In this document: positions 36,115 through 46,102 of the stretch, one piece after another
How positions within the stretch are numbered: position 1 is the stretch's first letter
Layout of the letters: every line of letters starts with the position of its first letter
Assembly (NCBI RefSeq): GCF_005117025.1
Contig: NZ_SWCO01000001.1
Location: 310,001-374,000, forward strand
DNA from: Alteromonas portus
GTDB taxonomy: Bacteria > Pseudomonadota > Gammaproteobacteria > Enterobacterales > Alteromonadaceae
DNA: 64,000 nucleotides
Direction: 5' to 3'
Notes under the pieces: generated by a model
Told to the model about the DNA's origin: nothing
What the model saw: the letters and a program-made list of their open reading frames with translations, nothing else
Databases searched by the model: none
Program-made: the position numbers and the translations under genes

Positions 36115-37854
36115 ATGAAACGCCTTGACCCTAAAAGAGACATTCGCGCCCCAAGAGGCAGTACGCTAAATGCAAAGAGCTGGCAAACTGAAGCGCCACT
36201 TCGCATGTTAATGAATAACCTCGACCCGGACGTTGCTGAGCATCCGCAAAATTTGGTGGTATACGGCGGAATAGGGCGCGCGGCCCGTGACTGGACATCG
36301 TACGACAAAATTGTTGAAGTGCTTAAGCGCTTAAATACCGACGAAACCTTGCTCATTCAGTCAGGCAAACCCGTCGGCGTATTTCCTACCCACGAAAACG
36401 CACCTCGTGTGCTGATTGCTAATTCTAATCTTGTGCCACATTGGGCTAACTGGGAACATTTTAACGCCCTGGATAAAGAAGGCTTGATGATGTACGGGCA
36501 AATGACGGCAGGGTCTTGGATATACATAGGTTCGCAAGGCATAGTACAAGGCACTTATGAAACCTTTGTTAGCGTGGCCAAAACTCACTTTGACGGCAGT
36601 GCTGAAGGGTGTTGGATTTTAACCGGCGGTTTAGGCGGTATGGGCGGCGCACAGCCTCTTGCTGCTACTATGGTGGGCTTTTCAATGGTGGCAGTAGAGG
36701 TTGACGAAACCCGTATAGATTTCAGAATTCGCACGGGCTATTTAGATAAAAAAGCCCATTCACTTGAAGAAGCTATGCGGCTGTTAGAACAAGCCAAACA
36801 AAGCAATAAACCCGTATCCATTGGTTTACTTGGGAACGCTGCTGAGGTATTTCCCGATATGCTAGATAAAGGGATCATTCCCGATGTAGTGACCGACCAA
36901 ACTAGTGCACACGATCCGCTTAATGGCTATCTGCCGGTGGGGTGGACGCTGGACCAAGCCGAGGCACAGCGAACAAAAGACGAAGCTTGCGTAATTAAAA
37001 AAGCGAAACAGTCGATGGCATTGCAGGTTAAAGCTATGTTGGGTTTTCAACAAGCAGGGGCCGCCACCCTTGATTATGGCAATAACATTAGACAAATGGC
37101 ACTGGAAGAAGGCATTGAGCATGCGTTCGATTTCCCAGGTTTTGTTCCTGCCTATATTCGACCACTTTTCTGTCAAGGCATAGGGCCTTTTAGGTGGGCT
37201 GCGCTGTCGGGCGATCCGGAAGATATCTATAAGACGGACGCTAAAGTTAAAGAGCTTATTCCCGACAACCCACATTTACATAACTGGCTTGATATGGCCA
37301 AAGAACGTATTCAGTTCCAAGGCCTGCCCGCCCGTATTTGCTGGGTGGGGCTGGGTGAAAGACAAAAGCTGGGGCTTGCCTTTAATGAAATGGTTCGCAG
37401 TGGCGAGCTGAGCGCGCCAGTTGTGATTGGACGGGATCATCTCGACTCGGGTTCGGTAGCTTCACCCAATAGAGAAACCGAGGCCATGCTTGACGGCTCA
37501 GATGCAGTTTCGGACTGGCCGCTGCTGAATGCACTATTAAACACAGCGGGTGGTGCAACCTGGGTAAGCCTTCATCATGGAGGCGGAGTTGGTATGGGCT
37601 TTAGCCAGCATTCAGGTGTGGTTATTGTTTGTGACGGTACAGATGAAGCCGCTGAGCGTATTGCTCGGGTGCTTCATAACGACCCTGCAACAGGCGTAAT
37701 GCGTCATGCCGATGCCGGTTACGATATAGCGAAAGACTGTGCTGCCAAATACAGCCTTGATCTCCCCATGATAAATAACGGGGCTAATAATCACAGCACC
37801 CATGGAGCAAACACACAGTCAAGCTCGAACAAGGGCTTAGGCGGGGAGAAATAG
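36115..37854 (+). CDS. hutU: Urocanate hydratase HutU
   Basis: 579-residue NAD-dependent enzyme that hydrates urocanate to imidazolone propionate. It has typical segments [30 protein letters not shown], the NAD-binding [16 protein letters not shown], the active-site region [15 protein letters not shown] and [15 protein letters not shown]. The ATG chosen has AGGAG 6 nt upstream; a TTG 30 nt earlier is less likely. An Asn/Ser/Gly-rich tail of about 25 residues follows the conserved domain. The gene ends 2 nt before hutH, so the two are coupled. Confidence 0.97.
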   Translation: MKRLDPKRDIRAPRGSTLNAKSWQTEAPLRMLMNNLDPDVAEHPQNLVVYGGIGRAARDWTSYDKIVEVLKRLNTDETLLIQSGKPVGVFPTHENAPRVLIANSNLVPHWANWEHFNALDKEGLMMYGQMTAGSWIYIGSQGIVQGTYETFVSVAKTHFDGSAEGCWILTGGLGGMGGAQPLAATMVGFSMVAVEVDETRIDFRIRTGYLDKKAHSLEEAMRLLEQAKQSNKPVSIGLLGNAAEVFPDMLDKGIIPDVVTDQTSAHDPLNGYLPVGWTLDQAEAQRTKDEACVIKKAKQSMALQVKAMLGFQQAGAATLDYGNNIRQMALEEGIEHAFDFPGFVPAYIRPLFCQGIGPFRWAALSGDPEDIYKTDAKVKELIPDNPHLHNWLDMAKERIQFQGLPARICWVGLGERQKLGLAFNEMVRSGELSAPVVIGRDHLDSGSVASPNRETEAMLDGSDAVSDWPLLNALLNTAGGATWVSLHHGGGVGMGFSQHSGVVIVCDGTDEAAERIARVLHNDPATGVMRHADAGYDIAKDCAAKYSLDLPMINNGANNHSTHGANTQSSSNKGLGGEK

Positions 37855-37856
37855 TC

Positions 37857-39440
37857 ATGTCACATTCGTCTTTTTTCACCGAAAAGAGTGGCGTTAAACA
37901 GCTTAATCTCGTGCCCGGTACATTAACGTTAAATCAGTTGCGCGAAGTGCACCGAAGCCACGTTCATTTATTGTTAGATGAAAGCGCTGCACCCGCTATA
38001 AATGCCGCCGAACAAGTGGTGCTGAACGTCATCAAAGAGAACCGTACTGTCTACGGAATTAATACCGGCTTTGGTTTGTTGGCAAATACCCGTATTAACG
38101 TTGACGAGTTAGAGTTATTACAGCGCAGTATTGTGCTCTCGCATGCGGCCGGTACGGGCGAATTTATGCAAGAAGATACTGTGCGCTTGCTTATGTTATT
38201 GAAAATTAACTCGTTGGCTCGCGGTTATTCTGGAATCCGCCTAAGCGTAATAGAAGCGCTCATTACCTTGTTCAATGCACAGGTTTACCCTGCCATACCT
38301 GAAAAAGGCTCGGTTGGTGCCAGTGGTGACCTAGCGCCTTTAGCCCACATGAGTGTGGTGTTGTTAGGTGAAGGAGAAGCTTTTTATAGGGGAGAGAGGA
38401 TAAGTGCGGCTCAAGCTCTTGAAATCGCGGGCCTGCAACCAATTTCGCTGGCTCCAAAAGAAGGGCTAGCCTTATTAAACGGTACACAAGCCTCGACAGC
38501 GTTTGCACTTCAGGGGTTGTTCTATACAGAAAATGCGCTTCATAGTGCTATTGGTATTGGCGCTCTCACGGTTGAAGCCGCGTTAGGTTCTCGTGTGCCG
38601 TTCGACGCACGCATTCATGAAGTCCGAGGCCACAAAAGCCAATGTGATGTAGCGATGGCCTTCAGGAAACTGTTAGATACGTCAGAGATTGGTAACTCAC
38701 ATCAACGATGTGAAAAAGTACAAGATCCGTATTCTCTGCGCTGTCAGCCTCAAGTGATGGGAGCGTGTTTACAGCAAATGCGCTATGCAAAGGACATCTT
38801 AGTGGTAGAGGCCAATGGTGTAAGCGACAACCCGCTGGTTTTTGTTGAAAATAATGATGACGCTGATACGCCAACTGGCGATATTCTATCTGGCGGAAAC
38901 TTTCATGCGGAAACTGTGGCAATGGCGGCAGATATGCTGGCTATTGCACTATCTGAAATTGGCGCACTATCGGAGCGCAGAATGTCGCTAATGATTGATA
39001 CGCATTTAAGTGGTTTGCCACCGTTCCTTGTTGAAAATGGTGGGGTAAACTCGGGCTTTATGATTGCGCAGGTTACCTGTGCGGCGCTTGCTAGTGAAAA
39101 CAAAACCTTGGCGCACCCCGCATCTATCGATTCGTTGCCTACGTCTGCTAACCAAGAAGACCACGTGTCTATGGCTACCTTCGCCGCGAGGCGTTTACGA
39201 GATATTTTCGATAACGTGGCAGGTATATTGGCCATTGAGTGGTTAGCGGCTTGCCAAGGCTTGGATTTTAGAAAGCCTCTTACCACCAGCGAAAAGCTAC
39301 AGGCGTTAATGCAGCTTTTAAGAGAGCAAGTGCCATTTTACGATAAAGACCGTTATTTCGCGCCAGACATCGAAAAAGCAAAGCAGCTTATTAAACAGCA
39401 TGCCCTTATGGATAAAGCACAACTAAACCTGATAGGCTAA
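37857..39440 (+). CDS. hutH: Histidine ammonia-lyase HutH
   Basis: 527-residue enzyme that deaminates histidine to urocanate, the first step of the pathway. The MIO cofactor triplet Ala-Ser-Gly is at 155-157 in [16 protein letters not shown]. Other family blocks are [45 protein letters not shown] and [21 protein letters not shown] precedes the ATG and hutU ends immediately upstream. The start gives an extra 20-residue leader before the conserved [10 protein letters not shown]. Confidence 0.97.
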   Translation: MSHSSFFTEKSGVKQLNLVPGTLTLNQLREVHRSHVHLLLDESAAPAINAAEQVVLNVIKENRTVYGINTGFGLLANTRINVDELELLQRSIVLSHAAGTGEFMQEDTVRLLMLLKINSLARGYSGIRLSVIEALITLFNAQVYPAIPEKGSVGASGDLAPLAHMSVVLLGEGEAFYRGERISAAQALEIAGLQPISLAPKEGLALLNGTQASTAFALQGLFYTENALHSAIGIGALTVEAALGSRVPFDARIHEVRGHKSQCDVAMAFRKLLDTSEIGNSHQRCEKVQDPYSLRCQPQVMGACLQQMRYAKDILVVEANGVSDNPLVFVENNDDADTPTGDILSGGNFHAETVAMAADMLAIALSEIGALSERRMSLMIDTHLSGLPPFLVENGGVNSGFMIAQVTCAALASENKTLAHPASIDSLPTSANQEDHVSMATFAARRLRDIFDNVAGILAIEWLAACQGLDFRKPLTTSEKLQALMQLLREQVPFYDKDRYFAPDIEKAKQLIKQHALMDKAQLNLIG

Positions 39441-39506
39441 ATGATCATTGGCTCGGCATTTCGAGTAAACATGTGTAGAACAAAAATAGAATAGAGGTGG
39501 AATGAT

Positions 39507-40049
39507 ATGAAAACAAATGGACGTTGGTTTAGTTCAAAAGAGGCTAGCACTTCTATGAAAGGCACGTTAAAAAGCAGCATCTTTGTGAAAAGCACTGCGT
39601 TAGGTTTATTAGCTGCTACGATGTTTACCTTATCGGGCTGTAGTGACAGCGAAGTTGGCGACGTTTCGCTTGGGCTCTTTACCACAAAAGACATTAAAAT
39701 AGATGCGCTTCAAGACCCTGTAGTCACTGGCGTGACCTGTCATATTTCAAGTATTGAAGCGAACCTAGATTTGTCTGACCCATCAGACAGCTCCATTGCG
39801 TGTAGGCAAACCGGCCCAATCACAGCCGAGATGTTAGAGGCAATTGATAAGTCGGATTCAGGGGAAGTGATATTCAAAAAATCAAAAAGCGTGTTTTTCA
39901 AAAACATGAAGCTTCGTCGAATTTATGATGCCGATTCAAAAACGCTGATTTACCTGTCTTACAGCACTAAAGAAACATCAGGCAGCTATAAACATAGCTT
40001 GTCTACGGTGCCACTATGGGAAACGCTTGCCTTTAAAAATCCCGCGTAG
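39507..40049 (+). CDS. creA: CreA-family lipoprotein
   Basis: 180 residues. After the lipobox LSGC the mature protein starts SDSEVGDVSLGLFTTKDIKI and continues DALQDPVVTGVTCHISSIEA, SSIACRQTGPI and KNMKLRRIYDADSKTLIYLSYS, which is the CreA family (DUF of small periplasmic proteins named from the E. coli creABCD locus). Here it is a lone gene without creBCD and has a lipid anchor, with Ser at +2 (outer membrane). Two cysteines in the mature part may pair. Function unknown. GAGGTGG precedes the ATG; a second ATG 16 codons on is possible. Confidence 0.87.
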   Translation: MKTNGRWFSSKEASTSMKGTLKSSIFVKSTALGLLAATMFTLSGCSDSEVGDVSLGLFTTKDIKIDALQDPVVTGVTCHISSIEANLDLSDPSDSSIACRQTGPITAEMLEAIDKSDSGEVIFKKSKSVFFKNMKLRRIYDADSKTLIYLSYSTKETSGSYKHSLSTVPLWETLAFKNPA

Positions 40050-40072
40050 ATGCTAAAACAAGTAAACGACAA

Positions 40073-40098
40073 TGCCCTCGAATACGAGGGCACTTTTT
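40073..40098 (+). terminator. creA terminator
   Basis: TGCCCTCG-AATA-CGAGGGCA, a perfect 8-bp stem, then CTTTTTGT. Confidence 0.9.
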
Positions 40099-40207
40099 GT
40101 GCTGTGTGCCAGCGGTGCCCACGCATAACTTCCATTCCAATAGCGTTCAATATGTTTAGCAGCAAGATTCGCTTTTGCGTGCTTAAGCATATCGCCCATT
40201 TAAACCA

Positions 40208-40975
40208 TTAGAAAAAGCGCGTATAAACCAGCATAGCGCTAAGCGCGGTATCATCGTCTGTCAGCGGGCTATCACTTATACTATTGTCAAAAAACGTGGC
40301 GCCAATTTCTAAACGGGTCATGCCGCCTAGAAACTGTCGGGTAGAGACAGCAACACGAACTTCTGTATTAACCGCGCTGTCGCCATTATATGCGTTTCGA
40401 AATGCTGTCGCTTCTTCGGGGCGTACCCCGTAATAATAGTCGACATAGTTGCTATCTTGGTAATTCACACCTAAAGACGGCTCAATCATGAAGTTATCTA
40501 TTCTAAACCTTTTACCAATGCTGGCTGATGCTTGATAGCCGTCGAACTTACCTAAAATATCAGCATTGGTAGATAACGAATAAACCCAGCCACCTGTGCT
40601 GTAGTTAAGCCCCAACCCTGCCGCGTAGCTGAAGTCTCTGTCGTCCATGCCGGTAAATACGGCGCTGTCATCTTCTTCATAACCTGCAAATACTGGTACA
40701 AGTTGAGCATCAAGAGTTAAACCCTTTTCTCGAAACAGCTCGTAACCGATAAAGGGGCCGTAAACACGCAATTTTTCACCGGTATAGCCGATAATAGGAA
40801 TAGGCACTATGCGGTTATCAAAGTCGGTATAAACGTCTTGGGATGCAGCAACGCCAAATCCCCACATCCAGCCCTGAGGCTGCTGTGAGCTAGCGGGTTG
40901 TTGTGCACAGACAGTTGCGGAAAATGCAAGCAATGTTGATAGGCTTGCTGTGCTCTTACTTTTTAGTAAAGTCAT
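40208..40975 (-). CDS. MipA/OmpV-family outer-membrane protein
   Basis: 255-residue predicted beta-barrel with a signal peptide (ending TVCAQ region), then GVAASQDVYTDFDNRIVPIPIIGYTGEKLRVYGPFIGYELF, which is the MipA/OmpV pattern, alternating strands, and a C-terminal phenylalanine (VYTRFF) as used by the BAM machinery. MipA in E. coli is a scaffold linking murein hydrolase and synthase; many homologues are induced by antibiotics, metals or salt. It is a single gene, monocistronic by spacing. Confidence 0.88.
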   Translation of the reverse strand: MTLLKSKSTASLSTLLAFSATVCAQQPASSQQPQGWMWGFGVAASQDVYTDFDNRIVPIPIIGYTGEKLRVYGPFIGYELFREKGLTLDAQLVPVFAGYEEDDSAVFTGMDDRDFSYAAGLGLNYSTGGWVYSLSTNADILGKFDGYQASASIGKRFRIDNFMIEPSLGVNYQDSNYVDYYYGVRPEEATAFRNAYNGDSAVNTEVRVAVSTRQFLGGMTRLEIGATFFDNSISDSPLTDDDTALSAMLVYTRFF

Positions 40976-41381
40976 TGTTAAATTTCCTTTTTAATCACAA
41001 TACAGCCTAAACCTTAGGTTCGATCAATACCTGTGTGTTCATTACGCAAAATGCCTATTTAAAAGTGCTGTATCTCTCTCAAAGTGCGTCGCAACCCGAA
41101 TGATTAACTCACTCGTAAAAGCAATACTTAAAGGGCGCACCAGATAACCCGCTACTTTGACTACAAAAAGTATGGAGGGTGTTTGTTACAGTGGCATTTA
41201 AAACGAATTTCCAATGGAAAAGTAGGCGATATTAGTAACCTAGAGCAGCCAATGATGTATGAGAGCGAGAATTTTTGCGGCAGGAGGCGTGATTCTGTAA
41301 TACGCTGTGCGCTATTATGCGCAAAACCAGAATAGTGTTAAGAGAGTATTAAGCTAAATGGCTTTGAAATAAGGAAGTGTT
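40976..41381. other. mipA-lipoprotein divergent intergenic region
   Basis: 406 bp between two divergent genes. Only the AAGGAAGTGTT ribosome-binding site of the plus-strand gene and TTTCCT-type site of mipA were recognised. No repeat, RNA or small gene is supported. Confidence 0.4.
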
Positions 41382-42314
41382 ATGAAGTTTGTGACAAAGT
41401 TAAGTGTGCTGGTCGCCATATCAATGCTTGCGTCAGGGTGTGTAACTCAAAAAGGTATAGACTCGCAAGAACGTATTCCACCTCAATCTAATACAGAGCA
41501 AACTTTGCCTGAAGATAAAGTGGAAGATGGTACGCTGGAGCAAGAGGGAAAAGGGCTGGTAGAGGAAGGTGATATACCGGCACAAGGCGCATTGGAACAG
41601 GACGCATTGGTACAGGGTGAAACCGTAAGCGAACCGAAGGAACAGCCTAAACGGAAAGTGGGTGTGTTTATCAATGCTAAGAAGTTTCCGTCACACACCC
41701 ATGTCGGTACAACGAAGTTTAATAATTTCACCAAAGAATACAGTTATGACTGGCAATTAACTTCTACGGTTTTTAATAAATTGAAAACTGCGATAGAGCA
41801 TTCAAGCAGCTTTGAAGTTGTTGATGTCACCTCAAAAGTTAAAGGTGCATGGCAGTTAGATTTCGTAGTAAAGCAAAATGAAAACTGGACTTTCAGTGAG
41901 AATCAAAATGCACTTAGAAAGTCATTGCTAGCAGATGGGATCACAAGAATCATAGTGATTGAAGAAGCACCCACAGTAGCAATTACCGAATGTGGTACCT
42001 ATGGCTGTTCAGAACACGAAAGCCAAGGTTTTGGTCTATTCACTAGAAGCTTTTTGGGAACCGACCATTATATCGCTTCTGCAAGTTTTGATATAAGCAT
42101 TGAGAATTTAGATAGGCCGGTAGATATTGCTGCACAGCCACTATTTAAAGAGTTGCTGGACGATGCGCTTAAAAACGAGCGAATTGAAGAATTTATCCCA
42201 CCCAAAAACTTCGATGAGATTTCAGATAAAGAACTAGCGCCAGTCAAAAGTTTTGTTGTTAGTTACTTTGACCGCCTAGCCGCAACCGTGGCTCAATACT
42301 TATCTAAACAATAA
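41382..42314 (+). CDS. Lipoprotein of unrecognised family (copy 1, with acidic linker)
   Basis: 310 residues with lipobox ASGC (Val at +2, so probably outer membrane). Residues about 25-90 form a Glu/Gln-rich low-complexity linker. The folded part starts RKVGVFINAKKFPSHTHVGT and includes FNNFTKEYSYDWQL, ITRIIVIEEAPT and ECGTYGCSEHESQGFGLFTR. The pattern strand-helix-strand-helix recalls the small alpha/beta domain of CsgG- or GNA1162-type lipoproteins, but I cannot confirm homology. The next gene is a clear paralogue. Preceded by AAGGAA. Confidence 0.85.
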   Translation: MKFVTKLSVLVAISMLASGCVTQKGIDSQERIPPQSNTEQTLPEDKVEDGTLEQEGKGLVEEGDIPAQGALEQDALVQGETVSEPKEQPKRKVGVFINAKKFPSHTHVGTTKFNNFTKEYSYDWQLTSTVFNKLKTAIEHSSSFEVVDVTSKVKGAWQLDFVVKQNENWTFSENQNALRKSLLADGITRIIVIEEAPTVAITECGTYGCSEHESQGFGLFTRSFLGTDHYIASASFDISIENLDRPVDIAAQPLFKELLDDALKNERIEEFIPPKNFDEISDKELAPVKSFVVSYFDRLAATVAQYLSKQ

Positions 42315-42710
42315 GGGGTTAGCGAATGATAAAACGGGCGCTTAATTAAGCGCCCGTTTTGTTTACTGCTTGCCGACAATACCTCGCATGTACAAGGGTG
42401 AGGTTTTGGCGTTTTCTGCCCGCTTGTAGTTAAGGGCGGTAGGCTCAGTTCATCAGTTCTCAAAAGCTATATATCGGTATTTTTCGTGGCTTCGGTTAGC
42501 GGTAAATGATTGAGTCATAAGTCGTTAATTTTTAATTGTTAAGTAATGTAAATGGAAATACAAAACACATTGTTTTTGTAGAAAAGTTGTGCGATTTTAT
42601 CGTGATATCCTTCCATACGTTCAAATCTAATAGGGCAAAAGTTGGGGATAGTGAGTTAGCTAGGTTTCAAAAATATAATTAAAAGGTGCAAAAAGCGCTA
42701 AGGAATAAAA
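42315..42710. other. Intergenic region between paralogous lipoproteins
   Basis: 396 AT-rich bp. It contains the palindromic terminator near its start and AAGGAATAAAA before the second gene. The terminator and length suggest that copy 2 has its own promoter. No gene seen. Confidence 0.5.
42331..42362. terminator. Terminator, 30-bp perfect palindrome
   Basis: AAAACGGGCGCTTAA followed by its exact reverse complement, ending in TTTTG. It forms a 15-bp stem 17 nt after the lipoprotein stop; symmetrical, so it could act on both strands. Confidence 0.88.
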
Positions 42711-43490
42711 ATGAAGTTGCCGTTTAAATTGTTTTCAATATTCATTATGACTATTGTCGTTACCGGGTGTGTGTCTACATATGTACCACCCACAACAGGT
42801 TATAAAGCGCCTGAAAAAAGTAAAATTGGAGTTCTGGTTGTCGCTAAAGATAACCCTAGCCATACCCATGTTGGCACGACAATATTTAATAATTTCAGTA
42901 AAGAATATGGCTATGACTGGCAGTTAAAAGAACGCATTTTCAATATTTTCGAAGAGAAAATTGAGGGCGGAACATCATACGATGTTGTAGATATATCAAA
43001 CCTCGTTTCTGAGAGTGATACGCTTACCTTTGTTGATGTAGTAAACAAAGAATGGGTATTTAACGAGAAGAGCGCTAGCACACGAGAAAAGCTTGTCGCT
43101 CAGGGCATAACAGCGGTTATTATCATTAAAGAAACGCCTACGTTAGCAGCAATGGAATGCGGCATGTATGGCTGTTCTGAACATTACAGCCAAGGTTATG
43201 GGCTTTTTACTAGAAGCTTTCTGGGTTTAGATAACTACATGGCCTCCGCTAGCTTTGCTATTTCCATAGAGACCATTGATAAACCAGTAGACATCACCCG
43301 ATTAGAACATGTAAAAGAAACCCAAACATACTTGGCGAAACACAAGCCATTAGAAGATTTTGCCGATCCGGCTGACTTTGAAAATATGACCGAAGAAGAA
43401 CTAGCCCCAGTGAAAGCTGCTCTTATCGAGTACTTCGACAACCTAGCGGGAATGACTAGACAGTTTTTAGTAGGGAGTGAAGAGGTTTAA
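42711..43490 (+). CDS. Lipoprotein of unrecognised family (copy 2, short)
   Basis: 259 residues, lipobox VTGC. It aligns with the preceding lipoprotein over nearly its whole mature length: KIGVLVVAKDNPSHTHVGTT, FNNFSKEYGYDWQLKERIF, ECGMYGCSEHYSQGYGLFTR, SFLGLDNYMASASFAISIE and a C-terminal EEELAPVKAALIEYFDNLA. It lacks the acidic linker of copy 1. Two conserved cysteines in ECGxYGCSEH could form a disulfide or bind metal with the nearby His. The family is unknown to me. Ends upstream of a bidirectional terminator. Confidence 0.86.
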   Translation: MKLPFKLFSIFIMTIVVTGCVSTYVPPTTGYKAPEKSKIGVLVVAKDNPSHTHVGTTIFNNFSKEYGYDWQLKERIFNIFEEKIEGGTSYDVVDISNLVSESDTLTFVDVVNKEWVFNEKSASTREKLVAQGITAVIIIKETPTLAAMECGMYGCSEHYSQGYGLFTRSFLGLDNYMASASFAISIETIDKPVDITRLEHVKETQTYLAKHKPLEDFADPADFENMTEEELAPVKAALIEYFDNLAGMTRQFLVGSEEV

Positions 43491-43544
43491 GGTCAATAGA
43501 GTATTAACCTTAAAGAGATAAAAACTGTAAGCATTAAAATAACA

Positions 43545-43573
43545 AAAAGGGGCGGTGAGCGCCCCTTTTTACG
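43545..43573. terminator. Convergent bidirectional terminator
   Basis: AAAAAGGGGCG-GTGAG-CGCCCCTTTTT, with a strong stem and A and T tracts on both sides, between the lipoprotein and ybiT. Confidence 0.9.
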
Positions 43574-43577
43574 TTAC

Positions 43578-45170
43578 TTATGCATTTTCTTTATGAGACA
43601 AAAATTCTTCATAGTTACCATCGAAGTGGTTCAGCTGTTTGTCTTTTATCTCGATAATTTGTGTAGCCAGCGATGAAACAAACTCGCGGTCGTGACTTAC
43701 AAAAATTACTGTGCCGTCAAACTTGTACAGTGCGTTATTTAACGCTTCAATGGATTCCATGTCCATGTGGTTGGTAGGCTCATCCATAACCAAAACGTTA
43801 ATGTCTTCAAGCATAAGCTTTCCGAACAGCAAACGGTTTTTCTCACCACCAGAACATACCTGTACACGTTTGTTGAAGTCGTCGGACGTAAATAGTAAAC
43901 GTCCTAACATGCCTTTAATTTGTAGGTCATCGTGTTTAGGGCTACGCCATTGGCTCATCCACTCAAACATAGTGACGTCTTCGGCAAAGTATTTGGCATT
44001 GTCCTGTGGAATGTAACCTATTGCCGCATTTTCAGCCCATTTATAGCTGCCTGACGTGGGCTCTATATCATTCACTAGGCATTTCAGAAGCGTAGTTTTA
44101 CCTGCGCCGTTTTCACCGATGATAGCTAAGCGCTGTCCCGCTTCCAACAGTAAGTTAGCATTGTCGAATAACGGAAGGTCAGGGTAGCTATGGCCTAAGT
44201 CTTCAAGAGTGATCGCAAGGCGGTGAAGCTTCTTGTGCTGTTTAAACACAATATAAGGCTTACGACGGCTAGATGCTTTCACCTCAGCTAATTCAATTTT
44301 CTCAAGACGGCGTGCACGTGAAGTGGCTTGTTTCGCTTTCGATGCGTTGGCAGAGAATCGCGCTACGAAGCTTTGCAGTTCTTCAATTTCCGCTGACTTC
44401 TTAGCATTCTCCGCATGAAGCTGTTCTTGAACAAGCATGGCGGCTTGAATGTAGTCGTCGTAGTTACCTGGGTAAACACGCAGTTCACCATAGTCGATAT
44501 CTGCCATATGCGTGCACACAGAGTTTAGAAAGTGTCTGTCGTGCGAAATAATAAGCATGGTCGATTTACGCTTGTTAAGCTCTTCAGCAAGCCAACTAAT
44601 GGTGTAAATATCCAAGTTGTTGGTTGGCTCGTCTAGAAGCAGAATGTCAGGCTCTGCAAATAACGCCTGCGCTAAAAGCACACGTACTTTTTTACCCGGT
44701 GCGACTTCTTTCATTAAACCAAAATGATAGCTTTCGTCGATGCCAGCTGAATTTAAGATATCACCCGCGCGAGCTTCGGCAGTGTAACCATCCATCTCTG
44801 CAAACTGGGTTTCCAAGTCTGCTACGCGCATACCATCTTCTTCGCTCATTTCGGCTTTGCTGTAAATGGCGTCGCGCTCTTGTTTAACTTCCCATAGTTC
44901 ACGGTCACCCATGATCACGGTATCGACAACGCTAAACTCTTCAAAGGCAAACTGATCCTGACTTAAGATACCTAACTTTGTGCCTGGCGCCATAGAAACG
45001 TTGCCCGACGATGGAGTAAGTTTACCGCTAAGAATTTTCATAAAGGTAGACTTGCCACAACCGTTAGCGCCTATTAGGCCGTATCGGTTGCCGTTGCCGA
45101 ACTTTGCGGAAATATTTTCAAATAATGGCTTAGAGCCAAACTGCATTGTGATATTTGCGGTGGTAATCAA
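43578..45170 (-). CDS. ybiT: ABC-F ATPase YbiT
   Basis: 530-residue ABC-F protein with two nucleotide-binding domains: Walker [10 protein letters not shown] (34-42) and GENGAGKTT (about 350), and Walker [12 protein letters not shown] and [10 protein letters not shown]. Sequence follows E. coli YbiT closely ([44 protein letters not shown]). ABC-F proteins bind the ribosomal E site and resolve translational stalls; they lack membrane domains. The start is a TTG, giving [17 protein letters not shown], which matches the expected N-terminus; an ATG 8 codons later would cut into the conserved region. Confidence 0.96.
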   Translation of the reverse strand: MITTANITMQFGSKPLFENISAKFGNGNRYGLIGANGCGKSTFMKILSGKLTPSSGNVSMAPGTKLGILSQDQFAFEEFSVVDTVIMGDRELWEVKQERDAIYSKAEMSEEDGMRVADLETQFAEMDGYTAEARAGDILNSAGIDESYHFGLMKEVAPGKKVRVLLAQALFAEPDILLLDEPTNNLDIYTISWLAEELNKRKSTMLIISHDRHFLNSVCTHMADIDYGELRVYPGNYDDYIQAAMLVQEQLHAENAKKSAEIEELQSFVARFSANASKAKQATSRARRLEKIELAEVKASSRRKPYIVFKQHKKLHRLAITLEDLGHSYPDLPLFDNANLLLEAGQRLAIIGENGAGKTTLLKCLVNDIEPTSGSYKWAENAAIGYIPQDNAKYFAEDVTMFEWMSQWRSPKHDDLQIKGMLGRLLFTSDDFNKRVQVCSGGEKNRLLFGKLMLEDINVLVMDEPTNHMDMESIEALNNALYKFDGTVIFVSHDREFVSSLATQIIEIKDKQLNHFDGNYEEFLSHKENA

Positions 45171-45369
45171 AACAGGTATCCAGGGGTAAAACGATGAGAA
45201 GAGATAGTAGTGAAAGCGTTTATCGCTTCACTAATATATAAAAGCGCGCGCACTATAAGGAATTGAGCGCTTCATGTCGAGGAAATTTTGAACAGCTCTT
45301 GCTCGGGTTTTATAAGAAAGAGTGGGGTATTGTATTTGTTTACCACCTAATCTCTCTATTAACGTTGAG

Positions 45370-45401
45370 CAAATTATTCCATCATCAAATTATTCCATCA
45401 T
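45370..45401. repeat. 16-bp perfect tandem duplication
   Basis: CAAATTATTCCATCAT occurs twice in direct succession, about 60 bp upstream of the small open frame at 45460. It could be a duplicated binding site or slippage. Confidence 0.85.
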
Positions 45402-45459
45402 AAAGAAAATATTACATAAAAGTGACTGCATGGTGAATGCTTAATTCAGGAGGGAATGA

Positions 45460-45561
45460 ATGAAATTTTTCTTCCGTTTTGGTGCTAAGGGTTCGCTTAA
45501 ACTACTATTTCAGCATGAAAAAAGTAAAACCTTGTCTACCATAAACAAAAGACTTTGTTAG
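45460..45561 (+). CDS. Possible 33-residue basic small protein
   Basis: ATG with an excellent ribosome-binding site (CAGGAGGGAATGA, 7-8 nt spacing), encoding MKFFFRFGAKGSLKLLFQHE and a short basic tail ending KRLC. No family is recognised. The first residues resemble the start of the downstream PA2779-like protein (MKFLKK), so it could be a degenerate duplicate, a leader peptide or a small toxic or signalling peptide. A competing ATG 4 nt earlier gives only 10 codons. Existence rests mainly on the ribosome-binding site. Confidence 0.35.
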   Translation: MKFFFRFGAKGSLKLLFQHEKSKTLSTINKRLC

Positions 45562-45717
45562 TTGGTCTTAATCTTGCTGCGTCTGCCTATTGAAAATAAA
45601 CCGCAGACTGCAAACGCGTCTGCTGAATCAGTGCGAAGTTTTATTTCACTCTTGTTTACCGTGCGATAGGTAATGCAAAAGAAGAATAAAACTGTGCATT
45701 TTATAGAGGGAAACATC

Positions 45718-46098
45718 ATGAAGTTTTTGAAAAAAATTGCGATTGGTTGCTTTTCAGCAACGGTTTTAATGTCTGGTAGTATACACGCAGAAGCAATTAG
45801 CTCAGATTCCGTAATGCAAACTCAAGCAGCTCATTACAACAAGCAGCAGCTAATTGACATGGTTAACCGTGCTGACGTGCAGAGTAAATTAGTGAGCTTA
45901 GGTGTAGATAGCAACCAAGCTATTGCTAGAATCAACGGCATGACCGACAGTGAAATTGCGCAATTAAATGATGAAATTAACCAAGCCCCCGCGGGTGGTG
46001 TAGTGGGCGCAGTGCTTACTGTACTTGCCATCATCGCAATTTTAGACCTAATTGGTGTAACCGACGTATACCCATTTATTCGTCCAGTGAACAGCTAA
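45718..46098 (+). CDS. PA2779-family small exported protein
   Basis: 126 residues: signal peptide (MKFLKKIAIGCFSATVLMSG, ending HAEA), a helical region with QLIDMVNRADVQSKLVSLGV and RINGMTDSEIAQLNDEINQ, then a Pro-Ala-Gly-Gly break and a hydrophobic segment VVGAVLTVLAIIAILDLIGV before a short tail. This order matches the PA2779 family of Pseudomonas, usually encoded next to a PA2778-type C39 peptidase, as here (4 nt away). GAGGGAAACATC sets the ATG. Role unknown. The C-terminal helix should hold it in the inner membrane unless it is cut after Gly-Gly. Confidence 0.85.
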   Translation: MKFLKKIAIGCFSATVLMSGSIHAEAISSDSVMQTQAAHYNKQQLIDMVNRADVQSKLVSLGVDSNQAIARINGMTDSEIAQLNDEINQAPAGGVVGAVLTVLAIIAILDLIGVTDVYPFIRPVNS

Positions 46099-46102
46099 TT
46101 GG

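Larger units (their letters stand above)
45171..45717. other. ybiT-PA2779-like intergenic region
   Basis: 547 bp. It contains a GAAGCG-type dyad next to ybiT, a 16-bp perfect tandem repeat at 45370-45401, a possible 33-codon gene with a strong ribosome-binding site, and the leader of the PA2779-like gene. No RNA family was recognised. Confidence 0.5.

Noticed and set aside
36085..36115. TTG start giving a longer HutU
   Set aside because: The ATG 30 nt later has an AGGAG site at proper spacing, and the extra residues are not part of the family.
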